DNA of 64,000 nucleotides from Penelope pileata. Its lineage: Eukaryota; Chordata; Aves; Galliformes; Cracidae. The notes below the pieces were generated by a model. The model was not told the DNA's origin, did no database searches, and saw only the letters and a program-made list of their open reading frames with translations. Where the stretch lies: the NCBI GenBank assembly GCA_013396635.1, contig WBMW01000149.1, positions 204,504 to 268,503 on the forward strand, in the 5' to 3' direction. Numbering within the stretch: position 1 is the stretch's first letter; each line of letters begins with the position of its first letter. Shown in pieces: positions 23,884 to 37,336 of the stretch. Position numbers and translations under genes: made by a program.

Positions 23884-24401
23884 GTGAGGTGCGGGCCGAG
23901 GGCTGTGCGGGTACCCCGGGTCGTAGCGGCCTCTCAGCTCTCAGGTCGCTCCGGCGTGTCCCGAAGGATCTGGGCCGGGCAGAGGTGCCAGAGAGCCGTC
24001 ACCTTTCCTTTTTATTCTCTCCCTTTGTGGAGTAAATGCCTATTCCATGCTTAAGCCTGGAGTTAATTTAAAATATTAACTTGTAGCCTCTAAAAATAAG
24101 ATTTGTAATGGGAACAATGTATTAGGCTTAAGTTCCTTACTGCATATGTGACAAATTCGTGCCTAATTCAGTGGGATTTGCCCAGTGCCTTTAAAAACAA
24201 TGGAATAATTTGTTAAGTTTCACAGAATAATTTATTTTGCCTTTTTGGCTTCAAATTTTGAGCTCAAAACCAAGCTAAATGTCAATAGGAAAAATAAAAT
24301 ATAATAATATTAAATGTCTTATGAAACATGACAGCTCGCATCCCGCGTTCCAGATTCTTTTCTGTGCGGTGTAATTGAGTTTAAAGGCTAATTGAAACTT
24401 C

Positions 24402-24570
24402 ATGGAGAGGAGAGCTCTGCGCCTTAGTGCAGTGCAGTGCTCCTGGGCGCACAGCCGTGCACGTAATGCATGGGAACAGCGTGACATAGGTGAAGGTTGT
24501 GCATGGGGCTCCTGCTCCAGAAGATGCTTGCTTCCTCTGCTGTTCTTGACAGTGAAAATACACATGGGTG
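24402..24570 (+). CDS. Candidate alternative first coding exon of ITGB8
   Basis: An ATG at 24402 opens a frame of 56 codons plus one base, ending at a strong donor (GTG then GTAAGT at 24571). The single leftover G joined to the CG that begins exon 2 makes GCG (Ala), then Glu-Asn-Arg-Cys, so the phase fits. The last 20 residues contain RRCLLPLLFLTV, a short basic-hydrophobic stretch that could act as a signal peptide. Against it: no clear similarity to the mammalian signal peptide I remember, a short hydrophobic core, a long N-terminal lead, and a one-in-three chance of phase match. The gap remains the more likely site of exon 1. Confidence 0.22.
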
Positions 24571-26416
24571 GTAAGTCGTGGGTTACGTGTTTATTGTGAC
24601 AACAGCCCCCGGATCCGGCAGTCTGTGACTCTGATAGGTTGTGTTTTCTTCCTCTCCATTTGAAACCTCTGCTAATTCCTGAAAGCCCAAAGTCACCCTG
24701 AATTCTTTCCTTCATACATAATCTCTTTACAGTTGAAGCAAGAAGAGTGTTTTGTTTTTTCTTCAGTGAACACATAAATGATGGGGACTTGGAGGCTTAT
24801 TATTACTACTATCATTATTTATTGGTTTATTTATTCGTTTACTTTTCCATTTGACTCTTGGCTGTGTTAGCTTTCTGAACCAGTGCAGCACCACCTGAAT
24901 TCCTTGAACATCTGCAGGCTGCTGTGAGTGAAATGCTGGGCAGCAGCTCCATGTACAGCAATTTGGCAGCACAGCTTTGTGGAAGCAGCCACTCCTCCTT
25001 GCTTCTGCCTTGACAGCGCTGGGCATGGAGAAGAGCATCATGCTGTTCCCGTGCCATCAGCGAGCTCAGATTATTTATGGGCACATTTGGCAGAACCCGT
25101 GTGTCTGTTGCACTGAATCTCCAGTTCTAAAAGAAACTGGAAAGAATATAAAACGTACGTGGGACTGAAATTTATTCATTCCTGCTGAAGCATTTGCTGC
25201 TCGTCTAATTAAAAAATGTGCAGCTTTGTGCTGCCTGGAGCACTTGTTCTGCAAACTGCAGTTTGGGATGTGAGTTGCTGCTTGGCTGTAGGCAAAGGTG
25301 GAGCGCAGCCCCCAGTTTGCAGCTGAGAGGAGGGCAGAAGGAAATCTCACAACACTGTAAAGCTGCATGTCCCAAATTAAAGGTTCTGTAAGCGCAGATA
25401 AAAGGTTAGTGTTGCTCCCTTCTACAAAGGGTCCCTTGTTCAGTCAGTTTTACCAAAGGAAATTTACAGTTCACTAAGCCAAGTAAAACAAGTACCTGAC
25501 ATAAGAATGGAATGAATTCAAAATTAAATCTGTGTTACAGTGATTTACACAGGTCCCAAATTTATTATGGAACACTAAAAACTGACAAACTCCTGAAGAA
25601 CTAAACCAGCAAAGTGAACAAAAGCTGAATTCTACAGCGAGAGCACGTGCGCGCGTTGTGTTAATCAGTTGTATAACTACTCCACTGACATGCAGACAGA
25701 GTCAGCTCGCTTGGCTCCTTCGGAAACCAAATTCATGCAAGTCTTTAGTTTGTATGTGCTGCATAACCACATGGAATGCGTAGGGCTAAAATATCGTAGA
25801 ATGACTGACTGGTCCAGGTTAACAGAGCACATTGGTTGAAATCCCAGCATTGTCTCAAAACACAGTTTTTACATATATTAAAACTTGAATGCTAAGGTGC
25901 CTGGTACTTTCAGAAATGTCTGGGGAGTCATTCCGCTGTGAACCTGGAGTCAGCAGAGTTTACAGGTGAGGTGTACCCAGAGACTGATGGCTTGAAAATC
26001 TTTATCCTCAATTTAAGAATTGAAGGACAGTCACATGACAGTTCTGTTGCACAGCCATAGTTGACAAATCTCTTGACATTTTGGAAGTTGGTATTTTCAG
26101 TCTTCATAGAGCATCTTTTGGAAAGACCAGCTAGGGTTTTTGGGAAAGCGAAGGATCTGTGATGATAGCAGGGACAGCTGTTAATTGATTTATCCAAATA
26201 GCATGACTTATGATGCCAAACATAATTCATTAATGTTCTCTCATCTGGTTCTTTGGTGGTTTGCCAGTCTTGACTCAAAGGATTCTCATGTGCATTCCTG
26301 CTAGTTACAAAGTTTCATAAATCATTACTGTGTCGCTTCTCAATGTAATAGAGAAAGCCTTCAAGCCACACATGAAAGAACTGTTTTTGAACAAAGGTGG
26401 TCAGGAAATTTCCCTG

Positions 26417-26460
26417 CACAAAACAAAACAAAAACAAAAACAAAAAAAAAAAAAAAAAAA
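26417..26460. repeat. A-rich low-complexity run
   Basis: Short CAAAA/CAAAAA units pass into about 19 consecutive A. No retroposed gene or SINE body is seen next to it. Confidence 0.9.
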
Positions 26461-29400
26461 CAATCTGAAATAAAGGCAACTTATGGTATGTCTTGGTAGC
26501 TTCAACCACGTGTTTTCTCTTTTGTGCCAGCACATTTCTTTTTAGGTATCACAGAAATCTGTGTTGGTACTCAGCATTGAGACAGTTCTGCCTTTCCTAA
26601 GTCTTACAGCAATCCAAGAAGAAGCAAAAACCCATTTTTAATTTCCTGAGCCTGCATGGGTGGTCTGCTCCCTAAGGGTATTAGATCATCTTCGAGAAAA
26701 CCAACCTGAGTGTTTGAGATGAACATGGTAGTAAGTTGCACTTCTGATGAATAGAGAGGAGGTTTCCTTATCTGCATGTTGCCTAAGGAGCATATTATGC
26801 CAAGGGTATGCATAAATTTACTTTGCAGATTGCACACTTCTCACAATCTGTTGCAATTTCATATATTTGGGAGTTTTATGTAGTTCTTTATTTTTTGGTT
26901 TTTGCAAGTCAGATGAAATGGGTGGTTGCTTGTATAGCGTTTACAATGTTTCTGTGCTAATGATGTGTGAGATGGTGTGATTGTGAGAAAAGAAAGGAGA
27001 TGAAGGGTTTACTAACTAGAGGAGCAATAAGCATGCACGTGGTGCACCAGGAAGGTTGGCACTGTGTCATTATGGACATGTTGTTGCTGAAGGAAGTAGA
27101 GAAGGCAGCTTGAAGACTGCTTGCAACAGGAATACTCCTCATAGCAGTTTGAAGAGGCAGGGCTTCCTTGGGCTAGAGCTGCGATAGCACCTGAGCAGGT
27201 AGTAATGATACTCCATTGATCAAGAAACCTGGATGAATAAATTTGATTTTCAATTGAAGTACAATTTAAGTTTGATTTCCCTCTCTGAAGCATCAGTAGG
27301 ATGTTAGAATGTGAGCTTTATGGAAGCTGAGAAAATCTCTTTCAAATAGACCTTCATCTGCTTGTGTGTTCAACATACACAAACAGGACATTAAAACATC
27401 AGTGTGTCTTTTAATCTCCCATATGGTTCACCAAGTGCCAGTAATGTTTTTCAAGTTCCTGAAAAGAGCTTGATGTCATAAGAACATCAAGGAACTTTTC
27501 ACATGAATGACTCCTGAAGACCGAACCACATCAGTTCTAGGTGCTAGTGTAGATCAACAGAGAGTTACCAAAATAAGACAGCTTTAAAACTTAAAAAAAC
27601 AACCCACGAGATATACATGTTATGTGGGTCTTGGAGTTGGGACAATTCATATTGCTAACCTGCAGTAGAAGGTGTAAAATACCATATTTACAAACTGTGT
27701 AATTTGACATTGGCTGCTGATATTTATCAAGAGTTTTTCGGAAATATTCGTCAATATATTTGAGCATAAGTTCTTAGTGGAAGCTAGTGATCTCATGTCT
27801 TTGCAACAGACCCACAGTAAGAAACATTAACCTTGTTGTACAAATAAAATCTGTGCTATATACGAGTTGTTTTGTTTATGACTAATATGCATCTAATTAA
27901 ACTGCCCATAGCAAAACCATGTAGCTTTTTTCATGATTGAGATAGGTGTATCTTAGGCAGTGATTTAAATACATTAATGACACTAAAATCATATGTTCTG
28001 TTTTCAAGAATTACGTATGTGAACTCTCTACTTCTACTGTAGCTGGTAGCACAGACATTTTGGTATAAAGATAGCTTCTCAAGTTGAATGTACAGAAGAC
28101 AAAATTTTGGAGAAGAATATCAATTCCTTTCTGTTAATAAACTTAAAATTCTTAAGGCCTCAGTGTTTATACTTATGTCCTCCTTTCCAAAAAAAATCTA
28201 TTTTCAAACCTCCGTTGCTAGTTGATGGCTTCTGTCTAACCAGAGGAAAAGAGGTAATACTTCTTTTTGATCTGCTTAAATAGGCATAAATTTTGATGTA
28301 CAAAATAGGATATGGTCTGTTATTCTTCTCTAGGCACTTGAACTTCATTAACAAATGTATATATACATTTTTTTTTTGGCAACTTACATAAATGGATTTA
28401 GGCTATTTAGTTTTGGGAAGGAAAGTAGGGCGCTAATGAATTAGTTCACTGTCCACTGTAATGGAACCTTTCTTCAAGAAGAAGAGTAAGCGTCTTGCCA
28501 GCCATTCAGGATTCCTTCTTGTTTTGGTGGCAGAACAAGAATAACCCCTTGAGAAAAATGTGTTTCTGGATGATAGGAATTTACAGCATTAGAAAGCTGC
28601 CAAGAAACTTCTATGTTTACCTAAATTCAGAAGTTTGTAAAGTTTATAATTGACCTTTTTCTTTGTATGTTTGTATGCTTTCTATGACTTCACTGTCATA
28701 TGCCTGCGGTAATTTCAGCCTGCTATTAGCTGTGATGACAGTAATGAGTCTGATATAATTCTCAAAAGACATTAAGAGAGGGATTTTAACTGTGTTTATT
28801 GGAGGAGGGAAATTCTGTAGCTTCAGGCAGGTGGATTAATGCTCCTGGGTGCTGGATTTTTATTTTTCCTAAGGCCTGTTCTCTACCCACTGATTTGGAT
28901 ATTGTTAGCAGCACTGTGTTATCGAGTTCAAGTCTTAAAAAACTTCGTTATCTTTTTATTTTGCTGTTATAGCTGTGTTATGAATAGAACTGCATGATAT
29001 ATGGTGGCATCACAAAAGTCATCCAAATCTGATTAAACCAGTACCTCCTCTTTCCAAAATAAATTCTCTTCCTTCTCAGTGTTCAAGTGAGCTAGGCATA
29101 GTGAATTCCACTTGCTGTACTGTAATTATGAGTATGATTTATGTCCACTTCATCTCTGCATGGTGACAGGGGTTAGTTCTGTGCTGAGGACAACTTGTTT
29201 CTTTGAGACGGGAGCTTCTTACTGGACAGCTGGAGGTTAAACATAACAAGATCTCTTTGTACAAACAGGACTCCCAGGAAATAAGAAAACTTGAAACTGC
29301 TTACACTCTGGCACGAGCAGTGCAAAATGACCTAAATAAAACTGGTGACATAAGCAAGCATGCTCTTCCAATGTAAGCAAAACTTTGAATTACATTTTGC

Positions 29401-31478
29401 TGTCAAAAATGTTGTAGTGTGACTTCAGAACATGAGATAAATCACTACCTGCTTAAAATCTCAAAACTGCGTGTTCAGAGGCTGTCCCTTACAGCATTTA
29501 AACTGCACCTGCAAGACATACACGTGTGAGTACTTACTTGCAGAAGCACAAGCAGAAGCTTGCATTCAAACAGTGTATGTGCACCAGTAGTTGGAGAGTT
29601 ACTGTGCAAGTCTGCATATTTTACAGCCTGCAATCATGTTTTATGTAGTCTTTGGGCCAAATTATAAAAACCTAACAGGCTTATATAAACCTAAAATGGA
29701 GGTTGGGCAGTGCCTAGACAGGTATGGTTGCTATTTTCTTTTTTTCTTCTTTTAATGTTTGTGAACAATGTGCGTATCTGCTATTTCAGAAAGTTAGTTT
29801 CTCATCATTCTTGTAGAAGATCTTAAGTAAGACATAACTGTTTCTGTATTCAAAGAGAATAAAAGTAACAAAAATTATTTAAAGGAAAATCTCAGAAAGT
29901 TTTTATCACATTCAGTTGTTCTCATGTCCAATGGCCATATCTGAAGATTCAAAACTGTCAAAAAGCAAATTACTGAAATAACAATTAGCTAACATTTTGT
30001 ATTCCAGAAGGTAATAACATTTGTAAAATACCCCTGCTGAATACATCTTCCTCCAGAAGTTGGGCGTTCCACACTGTAAGTCCAGAAGAGAAGTGATTAC
30101 ATTCTGATATCAGCCTTTAGTATTCTTGAGGTTTTCTAATTATGAGCGTAATCTGTGTATTATGTGTTCAACATTTTCTTTTAACCTTGACACGTCTTCC
30201 TTTTATACTAATACTCGCAGTTATTTGTGTTTATATGCAAGCACACAGAAGTTTGAAGCTTTTGCACAATTGTGCTACAAAGCACAATTTGATTATCATT
30301 TTGCTTTCAGAATTGAGGGGCTTGTTCCTGCAGATAGTCAGCTTTGAGAATTACAGAATAAGCTTGTCCCAATCCACAAGGTATACAGATAACAAGTAAG
30401 TAAAGTGAGTTGTTTGCATTGCTATGGGCTAAGAACCTGTGGATCAGATAGTCTGCGGTGGTGCTCCTTGTGAAGAAGTAGCTCTGAGCTATTCTGTGTT
30501 GCTGTTGTGCTGCTTGCTGGTCATGCTTGCTAACACACATGCAGTGCAATTAGGCCTGAGGTCCAGCAGCAGCCACTCCAAGCTTTGCTAGAGCAGTGTG
30601 GCTGTGTCCAAGCTGGCCAACTCCTAGGGAGATCCTAGCATCTGGAAATGACCAGAGTATAATGATTCCCATGTCCTTGTTCTGTCTTTGGAAACAAGGA
30701 AATTAACAGCTCCATGCATCCTGAAGTTCCCTTTAAATCAAGGGATTTAATAAAAAAGGATTTAAACCCGCTTCCATATGCTTTGCAATTTTACTGGTGC
30801 AAAGCTGTGCAAACAGGGCCATCAAACCTGTGCTGTAAAAGCTAATGGCTGTGGGAAATGAGTCCCTTCTAATGATATAATCAGAATAAATTGTCCTGTG
30901 TGTTTTTATTTGTCAGAGACAGAATGAATTGGCTTCAGAAACAAAATAGTCTTTCACTCATTGTTTGAAGGCATGGATTGCATCAACGAAATTTAACCAT
31001 CTCCTATAAAAACAGGAAGTTTCATGGAAAGGAGAGGCTGCAAGTAGAGTTGGGCAAGAAACAGAAATTGTGTGTTGTGAAAAATTTCAAGGTTACATTG
31101 CTTGTTTTCATTCTGTGTTGTGGCTTGGGAACAAAGTCAGTCTGGAGCAGTCAATAGCTGTCTCCCACATTCAAGGTCGTATTTGAGGCTGCAACTTGGC
31201 TGTTGTGTTTGTGAGCCCTAACTGCTACACCAGTAGCTATTTTGCACAGTACCTTTTCCAAAATGCTGTGTGCAGCTTTCTGACAAAACGAAGAAATCCT
31301 CAAGGCTGATACATTGCCCTGAAAAAACAGTCTGTTTGAATCTATATGAATCTGTATTCACATCATTGAACCTTCCAGAGAGATAAGGCTAAGGAAGATG
31401 AATGTGGGCTCAGGGAGGTGTCAGGAGTATCTCCTTGAAGCCTTGCTTCATTCCCTCGTTCTGGAAGTGTGCACACCA

Positions 31479-31885
31479 GAGAATCAGAATGGCTTGAGCT
31501 GGAAGAGACAGTAAATATCAGCCAGTTCCAACCCCCCTGCTGTGGACAGGGTTGCTACCCACCAGATCGGGCTGCCCAGGGCCCATCCATCCTGGCCTTG
31601 AAGGCCTCCAGGGATGGGGCATCCACTTCTCTGGGAAGCCTGTGCCAGTGCCTCACCATCCTCAGAGTAAAGAATTTCTTCCTCACATCCAACTTAAATC
31701 TCCCCTCTTTTAGTTTAAAGCCATTCCCCCTTGTCCAATCACTATCAGACTGTGTAAAAAGTTGGTCCCCCTCCTATTTTTAAGCTCCCTTCAAGTACCG
31801 GAAGGCTGCAATGATGTCTCCCCACATCCTTCTCTTCTCCAAGCTGAACAAGCCTAGCTCTGTCAACCTTTCTTCGCTCCATACA
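31479..31885 (-). mobile_element. CR1 LINE 3' fragment inside intron 1
   Basis: Starting at gaatcagaatggcttgagct, the sequence follows the CR1 3' region in reverse complement: ccttgaaggcctccagggat, gcctcaccatcctcagagta, then ttcttcctcacatccaactt and a CR1-like end with ctcttctccaagctgaacaa. About 400 bp remain, with no usable frame. It is antisense to ITGB8, the orientation usually tolerated in introns. The right boundary is approximate. Confidence 0.9.
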
Positions 31886-34800
31886 TACACTGCCGGGGAA
31901 CTCCATCCCATGTGCCATCACACAGCGTTCAGCACCAGCAAGTCCAGCCTCAGCATTACACATCCTAGCCTCAGCCACAGTGTCCTTTTCTGTCAGAGCT
32001 TTCCTGATGCTGTGTGGCCCAGGGTCTTCCCCTTTTTCTCTTCTCCTTTTGCCTTGTTCAGCGGATACCCAGCATCAGTGCTCTCAGGTATTGTCACTCA
32101 CAGCTTGCACAATATGCACAAAAGGAAAGTGTTGACTTTGTCACTGCAAAATTTATGCAGGCATGAACTCTGGTATACTAAGGCAGCCTGCTGCATTACT
32201 TGACTTTTTGAGGGCTTTTTGAATCACTTGTGTGGCTTTCATTAATGCCTTTCATGGTCATTGAGTAATGTGTTCTTGTGGCAACGTGAAGTAACTGAGG
32301 AACCCCAGGACAGTCCTGGGGTGTTGACGGAATTAGGAATGGGAGCCAGTAGCCATCAACAGGACTTGGTCACTAGTGATGTTTTTCACAGCATTTATCC
32401 AGATATGTGTGCATACTTCTTATTTATGTCTCATATTTCTTATCTTTATAACCACATCATGGTTTTATCTGTCAGTATATTCTACTTTTCTTTTAAGGAA
32501 CTCTGTATCTCTTGGTTATCATTTTTTTGAATGACTAGTAGAAAACAAATGTCTGAGGTAGGAGGTTTGGTTGGTTGGTTGATTGATTCATTGTTTAATG
32601 GAAAGGTGTCTTTATTTACTTGCCATGTTTACAGAAGTATACTTCCAGGGCTCAAGATTTAACAGCGCCAGTCATGTTTTGCACCTTTCTTTTGCGCACC
32701 TCCATTTGTATAGAAAATACACACCTCACATGCTCAGGTTTAGTACTGCTGCTTCTCTTGGTGAACTGTTCTGAAATCAGTGTACAGCTTAGCTCCTGTC
32801 TGAGTAGTGAAACTGAAGTGGGCAATCCCACAATAGTGAAACAATTTAACAAATCAAGTCTGCAGTGAAAAAAACAGGAAAGAGTAGAAAGCAGAGAAGT
32901 CTGGTAATTTTGTTTGAGTAATCTTAGAAATTTATTCTGAAGTATAATAGGTTGCAATTTTCAAACTGAAACCTTTTCTGGGCAAGGGAGAGGACCTGGT
33001 AAAGTATATTCAGAGGAGTACCTTGTTACCCTCTTGGGAAAATGGGTGGTGACAAAGCATGTTTTTGGAGCATGGCATTGTGCATGAGAAGTAAAGAGAC
33101 TTCACTTGTTGCTTGCTTGGAAAAAGGGGGAGGAAGCCCTAATTCCAGGGTTAGGTTTTAGGATTGGCAGTTAAATCACAGCCTCTCATTTTTTCCTTGT
33201 AATCCGAGCAAGAAAGTGTCAGACACAATAATCATGGAAAAAATTCCCACTCAACATTTTTACAATGCTTTTCATTGTATCTGCACATTCAGCCAAAGTG
33301 TGTGGAGAATCTGTGTTAGTGGGGGCAATTTCTTTCTGTCCTCCATGCAGGAATTGCCTTGTGCAGCTCCCGAGGAAGGGCAGGAAGGTCGAGGTGGCTG
33401 CAGGGTGCTGTGTTGGAGCTGCAGCATCCCTCAGAAGCAAGGCTCTGTGCATGTAGGATGAAACTGGATGCAGAATTTAAGGGGGAAAAAGATGTATAGG
33501 CAAGGTAATATGTCTTGCCCTCTGTAGTGCTCGGCAGTCTGAGAACCATGATCAGGATGTATAAGCTGCTAGTTATGTTTTGGCTTTCTGATTTAAGAAA
33601 GGAGTACACACTCCAAAACCAGCACAAACATGTAACTGCAGTGAAGTCAATACACATTCCAATCCCTGGCTGTACGTGAACAGCATGATGGCTGCTTGAA
33701 AACCTGCTTAGCACTCACTCCAACCCTAGCACACATTATTATTATTCCATCTCTCAGATAAAAGCTCTGATCATGATAAAGTTATTTTCATAATAGGGAG
33801 GCAGGATGTGATTATAACATATATGATCCTTGTCTCACCACGATCCCTCCTGTTGCTGAAGTTTAGGCTTGCCCCACCTGCGCTCAGTAGCTGGAGCACA
33901 GTTGTGTGTTGTGGGGGAGGCTGGAAAAGGGCAGGTTAACCTGCAGCACTCATTTTTTATTATATGCTTATGCCTGTGCAGTTCCCAGCACAAAATTTGG
34001 CCCTGGTTGAAAATACCTTTTGGCATACATCAGTTCTAGTGAAGCCAGCAGAAACTTGCCCTTAGCTTTGGCTGAAAAGTAACTTAGTCTTGTCTGGACT
34101 CTGTTTTTGGTGAAGTGGCAGGAAAAATCTCAGTTCTTTGTTGAGCCAACTCATAAAAAATGTTTCTTGCTCTAGCATATGATTTTTTAAAAAAACTGGG
34201 AAGTTTATACTAAATCAGTTAAGATTTTAGAGTACATTTATAACTAAATAATATTTGGTGAATTAAAGCATGTCCATAAATGTTACAGCTCTAAGGAACT
34301 GCGTACTTGGGAACTACAGGAGTGATGTAGCCAGAATGTGTCTCAGGCACTAATAAACTTTTTTCAAGTTTCTCTTTATTCCAAAAAAAATCATTTTTTT
34401 TGAGCCAATGGCACCAAGCTTGTCAATTGCCAATGCGTGACTTCATGTTGCGAAAATGGAGCTCTGGAGACTGGAGAGTTATCAGCAGAGAGATTTGCAT
34501 CCAGCAGTACTGTGTACCTCATTTGGTAAAGCATTTCATCTTCCATGATCACACTGAAAACTCAAACTGGACTTTAAGATTTTTTCTTCTGCCTTAGCAG
34601 CTTAGAATGACACAAGGGAAACCTTGTATGTTAACAAATAGACTGTATTTATAAACTAAATCAGACTTCAATAGATTCAGTACCTAAGTTATGCAGGAAA
34701 AAGAAAAGATTCAGCACCTGACCGTACAGAAAAAAATCTGGGACAATTGTATTTCTACCAGTTTTCTGATGCATCTAGAAATACCACAGTTGTTTCAGTC

Positions 34801-37250
34801 ATAGACACTTATCCTTATCATGTGCGCATTGCAGTAAGACATGAATGTCTTGTAACATCTTCAATAGTTTTTGGAAGTGTGAGAACATGGGAGAGTACAT
34901 TGCATGTGTTATGCAGATGGTATTGTATGTTCTAAGCTCAGAAATTATTGTAGGAAATGAATTAGGCCAAACTCATTATTTGGTTTCCTTTGGTTTACTG
35001 GTTGTGACGGCCAGGAATTAATTTGTATTCCTTGTCTTTTTAGCCAGATACAGAGGTCTCTCACTTTGTCCTGTCAACAGTTCATTCTTATCAGAATGGC
35101 TCTTTCTCCTAGGGTGGCTGTTGCTTGGTTGGTAACCTCAAAGCTCGTGGCATCGTCTCTCTGTTCTGCCCCATGCTGGTCTTTAGCCACCACTGTGCTG
35201 CAGATCAGCAGTTCTGTCTTTCCTTGCCACTTCTACTGAATCCATCCCTTTGCTGTCTTTCTCTTGGCATTCAGCTGAGGGTGGAAGAAATGCTTCAGAC
35301 CCAGGAACAATTACACTCCTGTTAGTTGTACTCCCTCAACAACTGTCCACCTGGTCTTTGTGCTTATCAGGAGTGGCTATGAGCGGGTCAGTTTTAAGCT
35401 CCACAGCGCCATGCATGGCTGCACTGACCTGGGGTCTTCCTTCCTCTCCCCCCACGGCTGCAGGAACTCTATAACAGCCTCCTTCTCTACTCTTTCTGAT
35501 CCCAGCACATACAATGCTGTCGCCATCTTCTTACACATGCAAAGAAGTTTTCTTGTGTCAGTGCCGAATGAGCTTTCTCGCATTTTCCGTCCAAGTCAAA
35601 CTTGCTGTGTTTGTTTTTATAACAAACAAAAACCTTTTGGATTTTGTCTTGCTCTTTCCTCTCTCCTTAGCAACTCCCCCTGTATTTATCCTTGTCCACC
35701 TCTCTCTTTAAACATTTTTTTCTGTTTTCCAGTGCCTTCCTGGGCTGCTTTTCAGGTTTTTGTTTTGATCATATCTGTAAGGAATTTTCTTCCTTTCATT
35801 TACATTTCTTTTCTTGCATTGACTGCATGGCAGAAATTGTAAACAGCACTTTATTTGAAATATTGGTCTGACCTTTGAAATGGATGGAATTGCCCCTAGC
35901 CTGTTATCAGTGTAATGCTGCCGTTATGCTACATTAAGCTGTTCTGTCTTGCTAATACTTACGATGGTGTGTATGTTGCTGATGATAATAATGTGCAGGC
36001 TGTGTTTAGTTCCTTGAATCATCTGTTATTCAGAGGGATCTCCTGAGGACTAGCTCAGTAGGGGATCTCATCTTTGGATCCATAGCTGAAATTGGTTAAA
36101 CAAAGACTTAAACAAAAAGGTATTTTTAGTAAATATGTTCTCAGTGCTGCCTTTCTCTGTGAGAAGTTGCTCTCACTACTCTAAAAAGAGAGATGTTTTG
36201 CATTACAGCAGGTTGGAAGGAAATAATCTGACAGACAGCACTTGTCACAGCTTTAGATGAAAAGGCTGTCTTCCAACCTCTTTGATGTGGTGATACACAT
36301 ATTATCATGACGGACCAGTTAAGAGATGTAGACTTTCCAGTGTGCAGCAGTTTGTTTTATTTTATTTCCAGCATGTTGTATAGCCATATGATAATCCATG
36401 CTGAATTTGCCACTGAGCAATGGTTTGGAACAGTGCTGCTGTGCACTGACACGTCGTATCCTGCACCTTCCTCATAACACCTGGCAGGCCAATTCTGTCT
36501 TGTGCAGAAGAAGAGGACATCTCTTCTCAATTCTGGCTGCAAGAGTTTCATAGCAGAGATATAAAAATACTAGTAACGTGAGCAGTGACCTGTAAAACAC
36601 AGATGTGAAGGAGGTATGAAGGACTTTGCCGATAGACCTGTTGTAGGCACAGCTTTTTGCTGCCAGTAATACAGAATTATGTCTTCAGTCTGTGACACAC
36701 TTCATGTTGGATAAATTTGTGCTGGCTTCTGGAAAAAAAAAAAAAAAAGTAATCTGCCTCTTCTGGGAAACTATTCATTCCAGAAGATGGAGGGAGGGGG
36801 GAAATATTTATAGAAGGTGAGAAAATATTTTGGGTTCGATTCAGAGTGAATAATGAATAGCTCAGTCAAGTGTAAATGACTTAAAATGAAAATGTCTATG
36901 AAGAGATAAGCTACCTGGTAAATGTTTTTTCTTGAGCAGTAAATCAGCAAGGTACGTTCCAAGGATAGACGTTCACTTCAAAATTATTCTAAATCAGAAT
37001 TTTAAAAATTTGGCCTTGAGAATGGGTTTTATACTATCCGTACATATAGTTCTAGTCTGTAGACACCAAGAATGCTGTAAGTATTCCCTCAGCAGGCTGC
37101 CTTTGTTCTGTTTTACTTCTGTTTGGATACGTTGTCATCACTCTTAATCTGGTGAAGTAATTTTTGAAATCTTGGTTTAAAATTAGCTATTTTACAATTC
37201 CCCCATACCTTCATAAATCATGAAATGTTTGGTTTTATATTTCATTGCAG

Positions 37251-37336
37251 CGGAAAACAGATGTGCCACTTCAAATGCAGTAACATGCACAAACTGTCTT
37301 GCTTTGGGTCCAGAGTGTGGATGGTGTGCTCAAGAG
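37251..37336 (+). CDS. ITGB8: ITGB8 exon 2: start of PSI domain
   Basis: Acceptor ttcattgcag at 37241-37250, donor gtatgg at 37337. The exon has 86 bases: two that finish a split codon (xCG) and 28 codons. It encodes ENRC, then a cysteine-rich stretch ending LGPECGWCAQE, the typical PSI CGWC core. It ends in phase 0. This is the first exon I can place with certainty. The upstream exon must end with one base of a codon. Confidence 0.95.

Larger units (their letters stand above)
22780..23970 (+). promoter_or_regulatory. ITGB8: CpG-rich promoter block of ITGB8
   Basis: CG density rises sharply from about 22780 and falls after about 23970, in contrast to the AT-rich flanks. GC-box-like runs (ggggcggcc-type, ccgccgg) are frequent on both sides of the assembly gap. 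The block is the only CpG island upstream of the ITGB8 coding exons on the right strand, so it is the likely promoter. No TATA box is evident. ITGB8 is a CpG-island gene in mammals. The start site cannot be fixed because the gap removes 411 bases. Confidence 0.75.
23884..37250 (+). other. ITGB8: Intron 1 of ITGB8
   Basis: About 13 kb between the promoter block and exon 2, matching the very long first intron of this gene in mammals. It contains the candidate exon at 24402, a CAAAA/A-rich run (26417-26460), a CR1 piece (31479-31885), a GGTT/GATT short repeat near 32567-32590 and an A run near 36731-36748. No further gene is recognised. The intron's start depends on which first exon is used. Confidence 0.6.

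Noticed and set aside
22996..24054. Long open frame across the assembly gap
   Set aside because: Most of it is undetermined bases, it starts at GTG, and the ends are CpG-island sequence. It is not evidence for a protein.
31469..31783. Open frame resembling the one at 7821-8054
   Set aside because: The similarity comes from both lying antisense over the same part of CR1, not from a gene family.
35110..35842. Less AT-rich, pyrimidine-rich stretch with 160-codon open frame in intron 1
   Set aside because: No domain or start-exon features; the product is Phe/Ser/Leu-rich as expected from a pyrimidine-rich strand.
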